Shown here one piece after another: positions 7,382-14,639 of a stretch of 64,000 nt of DNA. The notes below the pieces were generated by a model. The model was given only the letters and a program-made list of their open reading frames with translations. It was not told the DNA's origin and did no database searches. The stretch is from DATCDE01 sp038252405 (GTDB taxonomy: Bacteria > Actinomycetota > Actinomycetes > Prado026), in contig JBBSAJ010000003.1 in the NCBI GenBank assembly GCA_038252405.1, forward strand, positions 62,001 through 126,000, in the 5' to 3' direction. Within the stretch, counting starts at the first letter, position 1; every line of letters begins with the position of its first letter. The translations under genes were made by a program, and so were the position numbers.

Positions 7382-10321
7382 ATGCCCGGCTGGACCGGAC
7401 CACCTCTGCCGGTGCGCTGGTCTGGAGCCGCGCACCCCGCTTTCGTCGGGCGCGAACGCGAGCTCGCGGTTCTCGAAGCGCAGTGGTCCGCTGCCGAGGG
7501 CGGTGCCCGCCAGGTGGGGTTCGTCGGTGGCGAGCCCGGTGCCGGCAAGTCCCGCCTGCTCTCCGAGGTGGCCCAGGTCTGGCATGGACGCGGCGCCGCA
7601 GTGCTGCTCGGCAGCTGCATCGAGGAGTTCGGACCGCCGTACCAGCCGTTCGTCGAGCCGATCGAGGTGCTGCTGCGGGACCTGACGGGCGGGCAGCTGG
7701 ACCTGCCGGCCGCCGAACCGGACCACACAGCCGAGGTGGTCGGCCGGCTCGAGATGCTGTCCGGACGCCGACCGGCGCGAACGTCCCGCGGGGAGTACCG
7801 ACGTCGGTTGTACGAGTCGGTGACCGACGCGCTCCGCGCCGCCGCTGCCGAACGCCCCCTCGTCCTGGTCCTGGAGGACCTGCACTGGGCCGGCGAGAGC
7901 GCTCTCCAACTGCTCACGTACCTGGTCGAGCGAACCGCCGAGACACGGATCCTGGTACTGGTGTCGCACCGGACCACGGCACCGGACCGCTCCCGCCCGC
8001 TCATGCACACGATCGCCCAGCTCTACCGGCTGGACGGCGTCCGCCGGATCGACCTGGCCGGACTCGACATCGAGGAGATCGCCGACTACCTGGTCCACGA
8101 GGCTGGCGCGTCAGCAAGCAGGGCGCGGGTCTTCGCCACCGTGCTGCGCGACCAGACCGGCGGCAACCCGTTCTTCCTGCGCGAGCTGTGGCGCGACCTG
8201 GCCACGCGCGGCGGCCTGGCCACGCTGCGCTCGACTGACTTCCAGGCGCCCGAGTCGGTCCGGCACACCATCGAGCGACGGCTGGACCGGCTGGCCAAAC
8301 CGCACCGGGACGTCCTTGAGCTAGCCGCGGTCATCGGGGAGGAGTTCGACTCGGTCACGCTGGTCGAGGCGTCGGGGTGGGCGCACGACACCACACTGGA
8401 GGCGCTGGACGCGGCCGTGGGTGCCGGCCTGGTCGAGCCGGCCGACGGTGCCGACGGCGGTTACCGGTTCCCGCACTCGCTCGCTCGCCAGATCGTGCTG
8501 AACCTTCTGCCCTCGCCCCGCCGGGCGCACGAGCACGCCCAGGTGGCGCAGGTGATCGAGCGTCGGTTCCCTGGCTCCGACCGGTACGTGCGACAGCTGG
8601 CCTACCACTACGCGGGAGCCCACACGCTCGGCCTCGCAGACAAGGCGGTGCGTTACCTGGTCGAGGCGGCGCGCGTGGCGGAGCGCAGCCTGGCGCATGA
8701 CGATGCCGCCCGGTCCCTCGAGCTGGCAGCCTCGCTCGCGGCCGACCCCGACGAACGCGACGCACTGCGTCTCGACGCGTCCCGCAGCTACCTGCTTGCC
8801 GCAGACTTCGCGCGGTCGCGCGACCTGGCCGAGAAGGTGGCGACGGTCGGGTCCCCGCGACACCGGCTCCGCGCGGCGGTGGCGTTCGAGGCCGCGTCTT
8901 GGCGACCAGGACATCCCGGCCACCGTTCGGTCGAGCTGCTCTCGGCCGCGCTCGCCGGGGTCGACCGTGATCCCACCGACCCGGACTACGTGCGCGCCGT
9001 CGCCAGCCTCGGCCGCGCGCTTGCGTTCACCGGCTCCACCGATGAGGCCCGCGCTCACGGTGTCCGTGCCATCGAGATGGCCGAAGCACTGGCGGACGAC
9101 CAGGCCCTGGCGGATGCCTTGCAGGCCAGCCTGTGGCATGGTCTGCGGCCGCGCGACGCGCCCGGGAAGCTCGAGCGCGCGACCAGGCTGTCGCTGCTGG
9201 CCCGTCGGACCGGCCACTTCGAGCAGCTGGGTCCGGCCGCTTACTACCGAGGCGCCATCAGCTACCTGCGCGGCGACCCGGCCAGCATGGACGCCGCCCA
9301 TGGGGACCTGATCCACACCGCGCGGGCCACCGGACAGGACTTCTTCGCCTACATGGCCGGCTGCATGGAGTATGCACGGCACTTCGTCGCCGGTGACTTC
9401 GTCGCTGCCGAGCGAAGCTGCGCCGGCCTGCTGGAGCTCGGCGAGTCGTTCGGGACTGACGACACCGAGGGGCCCTACGGGGTCCAGATGTACATGATCC
9501 GACGGGAGACCGGTGGCCTCGAACCGGTCCGCCCGGTGATCAACGGCGACGAGCGTCCCGGCGACTTCTGGGCGCCGGGGCTGCTCGCGCTGTACACCGA
9601 GCTGGGGCTGGTGGAGTCGTCGTCGCGGCTGTTGCACTGGCTGCTGGACGAGCAGCTGCACCGGTACGAGCACTCCGCGCAGTGGCCCGGTGTGCTGGCG
9701 TTCCTGGCGGAGGCCGCGCTCGCCCTGGAGGACGCAGCCGCGGCGCGACGGCTGCGCGGACCGCTGCTTGAGTACGCCGGCATGAACCTGGTGGCGGGCC
9801 AGTTCGTGGCCGTGTTCGGAAGCGCCGATCGCTACCTGGGAGCTGTCGACTCGCTGCTGGGGAACGGGGCCGCAGACGAGTGGTTCGCCTCCGCGATGGA
9901 GATGGACACCCGGATGGCTGCCCCCGTGCACCAGGGGCTGACCCTGGCGGCGCACGCCCGGCACCTGCGACGCGGGCAGACCGACGCGCGAGCGGTCGCC
10001 GACCTGGTGGATCGGGCGCGGAGCCTCGCCGTGCCGCTGGGTCATCGACGGGTGCTGCGACAGCTCGACGCCCTGACGCCCGTGCGCGCTGAGTCCGAAC
10101 GACGGGACGGGCTCACCGCCCGGGAGACCGATGTGCTCCGCCTGCTCGGCGAGGGCCTGAGCAACCGGGACATCGCCGCTCGGCTGGTGATCAGCGAGAA
10201 CACAGCCGCCAACCACGTGCGGAGCATCCTGGCCAAGACCGGATCGGGCAACCGCACGCAGGCGGCGATGTACGCCGCGGCTCAGGGACTCCTGGGCGGT
10301 GCCGACCGCTCAGACCGGTGA
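7382..10321 (+). CDS. Large LuxR-family ATPase regulator (LAL/MalT-like)
   Basis: This 979-aa cytoplasmic regulator combines an N-terminal AAA/STAND ATPase, a TPR-like helical sensor region and a C-terminal LuxR helix-turn-helix. Walker A is GGEPGAGKSRLL (residues 49-60) and Walker B is LVLVLEDLHWAGES near 160. The HTH occupies about residues 905-970 (LTARETDVLRLLGEGLSNRD then ISENTAANHVRSILAKTG). The ATG is at 7382; no strong Shine-Dalgarno precedes it. Family members bind ATP and a ligand and activate nearby operons. The neighbouring divergent FAD oxidase is the natural candidate target. Its 3' end overlaps the convergent DUF4242 gene by 12 bp. Confidence 0.92.
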   Translation: MPGWTGPPLPVRWSGAAHPAFVGRERELAVLEAQWSAAEGGARQVGFVGGEPGAGKSRLLSEVAQVWHGRGAAVLLGSCIEEFGPPYQPFVEPIEVLLRDLTGGQLDLPAAEPDHTAEVVGRLEMLSGRRPARTSRGEYRRRLYESVTDALRAAAAERPLVLVLEDLHWAGESALQLLTYLVERTAETRILVLVSHRTTAPDRSRPLMHTIAQLYRLDGVRRIDLAGLDIEEIADYLVHEAGASASRARVFATVLRDQTGGNPFFLRELWRDLATRGGLATLRSTDFQAPESVRHTIERRLDRLAKPHRDVLELAAVIGEEFDSVTLVEASGWAHDTTLEALDAAVGAGLVEPADGADGGYRFPHSLARQIVLNLLPSPRRAHEHAQVAQVIERRFPGSDRYVRQLAYHYAGAHTLGLADKAVRYLVEAARVAERSLAHDDAARSLELAASLAADPDERDALRLDASRSYLLAADFARSRDLAEKVATVGSPRHRLRAAVAFEAASWRPGHPGHRSVELLSAALAGVDRDPTDPDYVRAVASLGRALAFTGSTDEARAHGVRAIEMAEALADDQALADALQASLWHGLRPRDAPGKLERATRLSLLARRTGHFEQLGPAAYYRGAISYLRGDPASMDAAHGDLIHTARATGQDFFAYMAGCMEYARHFVAGDFVAAERSCAGLLELGESFGTDDTEGPYGVQMYMIRRETGGLEPVRPVINGDERPGDFWAPGLLALYTELGLVESSSRLLHWLLDEQLHRYEHSAQWPGVLAFLAEAALALEDAAAARRLRGPLLEYAGMNLVAGQFVAVFGSADRYLGAVDSLLGNGAADEWFASAMEMDTRMAAPVHQGLTLAAHARHLRRGQTDARAVADLVDRARSLAVPLGHRRVLRQLDALTPVRAESERRDGLTARETDVLRLLGEGLSNRDIAARLVISENTAANHVRSILAKTGSGNRTQAAMYAAAQGLLGGADRSDR

Positions 10322-10579
10322 CAGCGACCCATCCGACTGCAGGGTCCCGGTCACCTCGACGATCACGTCAGCCGGCAGCCCGGCGCGCTCCGCCGCCCGA
10401 AGGATCGCCTCCGCCGACGGCGCCTCGTAGAGGCAGTAGGTCTTGCGCTTGTCCGCCGAGAGGAACGAGTACAGCCACCGCACCCCCTCGGCTTCGTTGA
10501 TCCGGTTGATGCCGTCGGCGACCTCTGCGGTGACGTCGAGCTGGTCCGCAAACCGCCGTTCGACCATGAACACGGGCAT
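10310..10579 (-). CDS. DUF4242 (SCO4226-type, nickel-binding-like) protein
   Basis: The 89-aa ferredoxin-like protein starts MPVFMVERRF and contains the family's RWLYSFLSADKRKTYCLYEA segment and a C-terminal ERAGLPADVIVEVTG. SCO4226 from Streptomyces, a member of this family, binds nickel; whether this copy does is inference. The ATG at 10579 has a GGAAGGGGG Shine-Dalgarno six bases upstream, which is why the upstream in-frame codons (MRKGAA) were excluded. It lies 83 bp downstream of the MFS gene on the same strand. Confidence 0.85.
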   Translation of the reverse strand: MPVFMVERRFADQLDVTAEVADGINRINEAEGVRWLYSFLSADKRKTYCLYEAPSAEAILRAAERAGLPADVIVEVTGTLQSDGSLSPV

Positions 10580-10662
10580 GGCTGCCCCCTTCCGCACCTG
10601 GCCGCGCCCAACGTACTCGTCTCAGCGCTGGTCCTCCAGTGGTCGCAGCCGACCACGACCGC

Positions 10663-11916
10663 TCACGTGCCCTCACTCTGGGGCACGACCACATCGACCG
10701 AGGGACGCCGGCGCAGCACGAGGGCCCCCATGGCCGCGGCGACCAGGGCGGCTGCGGCGCCTACCCCGAGCGCCCACCGCGGTCCGGCGTGCTGGGCGAT
10801 CCAGCCCACGATCGGGCCACCCACGGGAGTGCTGCCGAGGAACGCCACCGCCCACAGCGCCATCACTCTTCCGCGCATCGCCGGCGCGGAGTTGAGCTGG
10901 AGCGTGGCGTTGCCGGTGGACAGGAACCAGACGCTGGCCGCTCCCACAGCCACGAGCGACGCCGCCGCGAGCAACAGCGTCGGGGTGAGCGCGGTGAGCA
11001 GGTCGGTGACCCCGAAGACGAAGGCGGATGCCACCATGGGCGCGATCCCGGTGACCGACCGTCCGGCGCTGACCAGGCCGCCGATCACCGCACCGACCCC
11101 CATGGCGGCGGTGATCAGCCCATAGTCCCGGGCGTCGCCGTTGAAGGTGTGCGTCACCAGCGCCGGGAGCACCACCTGGAACTCGTAGGTCAGGGTTCCG
11201 ACCAGCGCCATCATGAGCAGCGGGACCAGCAGCTCGGGGGTGCGCCGCACGTAGCGAAGCCCCTCCCGCAGCTGGCCAGGCAGGCGCTGCACCGGCTCGG
11301 ACTGCGCCAGCTGGCTGCGGTGCATCGTCAGGTAGGCCACGATCACCGCCCCGAAGCTGACTGCGTTGACCAGGAAGCACGCACCCACCCCGACGCTCGC
11401 GATGAGCACGCCGGCGACCGCGGGCCCGACAGCGCGGGCCACGTTGACCAGCACCGAGTTCAGGCTCACCGCGTTGCGGACCTGGTCCCCGCTGACCATC
11501 TCCCGGACGAACGCCTGCCGGGCCGGGTTGTCCAGGACGTTGACCAGCCCCAGGCCGAGGGACAACGCCAGCACCCAGGCGAGCGTCACGTGACCGTTGA
11601 CCGTCAGCACGCCCAGCGCCAGAGCCTGGACGGCGGCGGCCAGCTGGGTGCCGATCAGCAGCCGCCGCTTGTCGACCCGGTCGACCACGACGCCGCCGTA
11701 CGGTCCGAGGAGGAGGATCGGCAGGAACTGCAGGGCGACAGCCAGTCCGAGCCAGGTTGCGGAGTGGGTCAGCTGGAGCACCAGCCAGGCGGCCGCGACC
11801 GACTGCATCCAGGTGCCGACCAGCGAGACGACCTGGCCGATGAAGAACCGGCGATAGTTGGTGTTCTCCAGCGACGCGAAGGTCCGCGTGGACCAGTCCC
11901 GAAGCGCGTCCGTCAT
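10663..11916 (-). CDS. MFS exporter (MFS_3/EntS-like)
   Basis: The 417-aa inner-membrane transporter has twelve predicted helices. It begins with NYRRFFIGQVVSLVGTWMQS, a signature of the EntS/MFS_3 group that exports siderophores, macrolides and other small molecules. The loop between helices 2 and 3 carries GGVVVDRVDKRRLL, equivalent to MFS motif A, and a conserved NPARQAFVREMV segment follows helix 4. No substrate clue exists in the neighbourhood. It is divergent from the VOC gene at 12215, with about 300 bp between them in which I see no gene or clear promoter. Confidence 0.9.
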   Translation of the reverse strand: MTDALRDWSTRTFASLENTNYRRFFIGQVVSLVGTWMQSVAAAWLVLQLTHSATWLGLAVALQFLPILLLGPYGGVVVDRVDKRRLLIGTQLAAAVQALALGVLTVNGHVTLAWVLALSLGLGLVNVLDNPARQAFVREMVSGDQVRNAVSLNSVLVNVARAVGPAVAGVLIASVGVGACFLVNAVSFGAVIVAYLTMHRSQLAQSEPVQRLPGQLREGLRYVRRTPELLVPLLMMALVGTLTYEFQVVLPALVTHTFNGDARDYGLITAAMGVGAVIGGLVSAGRSVTGIAPMVASAFVFGVTDLLTALTPTLLLAAASLVAVGAASVWFLSTGNATLQLNSAPAMRGRVMALWAVAFLGSTPVGGPIVGWIAQHAGPRWALGVGAAAALVAAAMGALVLRRRPSVDVVVPQSEGT

Positions 11917-12214
11917 GGTCCGGTCAGTATCCCCCGAACTGGTTTGCCGGATGCAGGCACAAGCTGCTCAGCCGTAGACGGCACGAAGCACCGTGCAGGC
12001 GCGCAGGGTGACTGTGACCGGCGCGAACCCGGACCCGCCCGCGCACGGCGGGGGCGGACACTTCCACAGCCCCGCAGGGGGTCCGCATGGAGGTGGCCGG
12101 TCCAGGTCATGGCATGAGTCCACCCTGCCGACACCGGCCGAACAGTCCTCTTGCCACCCACTCAGATCCGACGCACGCTGGTGCGACGTCGTTGGATGCG
12201 AGAGGGTGCGCCAC

Positions 12215-12727
12215 ATGCCGACTGACTCCGAGCTGGTGGACCTCGAGGCCCGCCGTCAGGAGCTGCGTTCGCAGTACCTGCGTCCGGTCACGGAGCGAGC
12301 GCCGTCGCCGGGGAGGGGGATCCACCACGTGGCGCTGATCTGCTCCGACGTCGAGCGGACCATCCAGTTCTACCAGGACCTGCTCGGATTCCCGCTGGTG
12401 GAGCTGGTCGAGAACCGCGACTACCAGGGCTCGTCGCACTTCTTCTTCGACCTGGGCAACCAGACCCTGCTCGGGTTCTTCGATTTCCCCGGGCTCGGGC
12501 TCGACCAGGGCGCCGAGTCGATCGGAGCCGTCCAGCACATCGCGATCTCGGTGCCACGCGACCGTTGGGAGCAGATGCAGAAGCGCCTGGACGCCGCCGG
12601 CGCCCGCTACGTCGGTCCGGACCGCGGGATCGCCGAGTCGATGTACCTCCAGGACCCCGACGGCATCCAGATCGAGCTGCTGAGCGATCCGCTCATGTAC
12701 TTCGCCGGCCGTCAGCTTGACGAGTAG
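12215..12727 (+). CDS. VOC-superfamily (glyoxalase/dioxygenase-like) protein
   Basis: This 170-aa protein has two beta-alpha-beta-beta-beta modules. GIHHVALICSDVERTIQFYQ supplies the first metal His, AVQHIAISVP the second and DPDGIQIELLS the C-terminal Glu, so a metal-dependent lyase, isomerase or dioxygenase is likely. The ATG at 12215 follows GAGAGGG by eight bases. It is followed after 12 bp by the LLM oxidoreductase gene, and the two probably form an operon for a shared catabolic step. Confidence 0.85.
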   Translation: MPTDSELVDLEARRQELRSQYLRPVTERAPSPGRGIHHVALICSDVERTIQFYQDLLGFPLVELVENRDYQGSSHFFFDLGNQTLLGFFDFPGLGLDQGAESIGAVQHIAISVPRDRWEQMQKRLDAAGARYVGPDRGIAESMYLQDPDGIQIELLSDPLMYFAGRQLDE

Positions 12728-12739
12728 CGGAGGGTCGAC

Positions 12740-13648
12740 GTGCGCCTAGGGGTCGGCGTGCCGGTGTCGGGGTCCTGGGCCACACCAGCGAACATCCGCC
12801 GGATCGCCACGCTGTCGGAGGATCTCGGTTACGACTCGCTGTGGACCTTCCAGCGGTTGCTGCACCCGGTGGACGAGGAGTGGGGATCGGCGTACCACGG
12901 GGTGCTCGACCCGATCGCCGCGCTCGCCTACGTCGCCGCCATGACGTCGCGGATCCGGGTCGGGCTGGCCGTCGTCAACATGCCGTACTACGCACCGCTG
13001 GTGCTGTCCAAGGCGCTGACCACCCTCGACGTCGTGTCCGACGGACGCCTCGAGGTGGGCCTCGGCCTGGGCTGGGCTGCGCCGGAGTTCGAGGCGGTCG
13101 GAGTCTCCCGGGCCGGTCGGGGCGCCCGCGCCGAGGAGTACGTCCGCTACCTCAAGACCACCTGGACCGAGGCGGAGCCGGAGTTCCACGGCGCGTACTA
13201 CGACCTGCCCCGCTCCCTGGTGGAGCCCAAGCCGGTGCAGAAGCCGTACCCGCCGGTGCTCATGGGCGGGGCCGCCGAGGTGGCCCTGCGCCGGGTGGGC
13301 CGGATCGCTGACGGCTGGATCAGCAGCAGCCGCGCGAACCTGGCCACGATCGGGCAGTCCATCGAGGTGGTGCGCGCGGCCGCGGTCGAGGCGGGTCGAG
13401 ACCCCGGTCCGCTGCGGTTCGTGGTGCGTGGCGTGGTCAAGCTGACGGACGACGACTTGCCGGACCGGCGTCCGCTGCACGGCTCCGGGACCCAGATCAG
13501 AGCCGACCTGGAGGCACTGGCCGACCAGGGCGTGACCGAGGTCTTCTTCGACCTGAACTGGGACTCGGAGACCACCGCCGTCGAGGTCGACCCAGCCGAT
13601 GCGCTGCACCGCGCGGAGCATCTGCTCCGTGCGTTCGCCCCCCAGTAA
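12740..13648 (+). CDS. LLM-class (F420-dependent-like) oxidoreductase
   Basis: The 302-aa TIM-barrel protein is of the bacterial-luciferase-like class, in actinobacteria often F420-dependent. It starts MRLGVGVPVSGSW, has the family core IRVGLAVVNMPYYAPLVLSKALTTLD cut across residues ~73-98, DGRLEVGLGLGW and PVLMGGAAEVALRRVGRIADGW. The GTG start is placed by the GGAGGG just upstream. It is 12 bp behind the VOC gene. Whether the cofactor is F420 or FMN cannot be told by eye. Confidence 0.88.
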   Translation: MRLGVGVPVSGSWATPANIRRIATLSEDLGYDSLWTFQRLLHPVDEEWGSAYHGVLDPIAALAYVAAMTSRIRVGLAVVNMPYYAPLVLSKALTTLDVVSDGRLEVGLGLGWAAPEFEAVGVSRAGRGARAEEYVRYLKTTWTEAEPEFHGAYYDLPRSLVEPKPVQKPYPPVLMGGAAEVALRRVGRIADGWISSSRANLATIGQSIEVVRAAAVEAGRDPGPLRFVVRGVVKLTDDDLPDRRPLHGSGTQIRADLEALADQGVTEVFFDLNWDSETTAVEVDPADALHRAEHLLRAFAPQ

Positions 13649-13678
13649 GGCCCGACCGGGCTCCCTGTCCTCACGGGT

Positions 13679-13786
13679 ATGACCGAGTGGAACGCCATCA
13701 CGCACGAGGGCAAGGACACGATCGTGCGGGTGGTGCGGGAGGAGCCCACACAGGTCGCCGAGGTCCAACACCCACCCGCCCGATGA
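13679..13786 (+). CDS. Possible 35-aa small ORF
   Basis: An ATG opens a 35-codon frame (MTEWNAITHEGKDTIV...) of unremarkable, non-shadow-like composition in the gap between the LLM gene and the stress-protein gene. There is no clear Shine-Dalgarno (CTCACGGGT precedes it) and I recognise no family. It may be a real small protein, the front of a lost gene, or chance. Confidence 0.25.
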   Translation: MTEWNAITHEGKDTIVRVVREEPTQVAEVQHPPAR

Positions 13787-13878
13787 GCCCGGCCCGCACC
13801 TGCATCGTGTCTGCGAGGTTCGTCGGCACCGACGGTGCGGACCCCCGGGATGGTGTCAGGCCCGGGTCACCCAGCCGG

Positions 13879-14292
13879 CTAGCCGTGGACGACGAGGACG
13901 GGGCAGCTCGCGTGCTCGGCGCACTCCGCGCTCACCGAGCCGAGCAGCAGTCCGGTGAACCCGCCATGCCCACGGCTGCCGACGACGAGCATCTCCGCAT
14001 GGCGCCCAGCTTCGATCAGGACCGAGGCGGTCCGACCCTCGCGTGCCACCGCCACCAGACTAGCCGGTCGATCGGACCCGAAGACGTCGTCCAGCGTCTC
14101 GTTCAGGATGGTCTCAGCGTCGCGGTCCGGCCGCCAGTCACCGGCCTCCACGGCCCACCCGTAGTTGGTGGGGAACTCCCACGCGGCGATCGCCTCGATC
14201 GTGGCGCCGATCCCGGGAGCCAACCGCGCGGCCCAGCGCAGCGCCGCCTTCGACGGCTCCGACCCATCGACCCCGACCACGATCCGACCCAC
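13879..14292 (-). CDS. Universal stress protein (UspA family)
   Basis: This 137-aa single-domain Usp starts MGRIVVGVDGSEPSKAALRW and ends with the ATP-binding signature GSRGHGGFTGLLLGSVS followed by ASCPVLVVHG, so it should be an ATP-binding Usp dimer. The full length matches single-domain members. It is divergent from the dodecin gene, and both are small stress/cofactor-handling proteins. Confidence 0.93.
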   Translation of the reverse strand: MGRIVVGVDGSEPSKAALRWAARLAPGIGATIEAIAAWEFPTNYGWAVEAGDWRPDRDAETILNETLDDVFGSDRPASLVAVAREGRTASVLIEAGRHAEMLVVGSRGHGGFTGLLLGSVSAECAEHASCPVLVVHG

Positions 14293-14447
14293 GGCTCCCC
14301 CTTGATTTGATGCGACTGGAACGGCTGGCTGTCCCCATCAGGCTGTCACGGCAGGGCACGCCAAACCAGACCGGGGGCTGGACAGACCCCGCGCGGAGGA
14401 GTTCGCTGAGATGACGACGGATAGGAGAGGTCATCAGTGTCTACCGA

Positions 14448-14639
14448 GTGATCGACGTCATCGGGACGAGCCCCACGTCCTGGGAGGAGGCCGCGGCCGA
14501 GGCCATCGCCACCGCGGGCGGCTCGCTGCGCGACCTGCGCATCGCCGAGGTGATCAAGCAGGACATCGTGGTGGGCGACGGCGGGTCCCTGACCTACCGG
14601 ACCAAGGTCCAGCTGTCCTTCAAGTACGAAGCCGACTGA
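14448..14639 (+). CDS. Dodecin (flavin-storage protein), start codon uncertain
   Basis: The reading VIDVIGTSPTSWEEAAAEAI ... KVQLSFKYEAD is a clear dodecin, a ~65-70 residue protein that assembles into a flavin-binding dodecamer. Homologues begin about three residues earlier, with a beta-strand like (M)SVYRVIEVIG. Here the upstream codons ATC-AGT-GTC-TAC-CGA give ISVYR in frame but contain no ATG, GTG or TTG. The only in-frame standard start is GTG 14448, 17 bases after the AGGAGAGG Shine-Dalgarno (14423-14430). A rare ATC start (14433) or a small indel are alternatives. It converges on and overlaps the LuxR pseudogene tail by 20 bp. Confidence 0.85.
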   Translation: MIDVIGTSPTSWEEAAAEAIATAGGSLRDLRIAEVIKQDIVVGDGGSLTYRTKVQLSFKYEAD

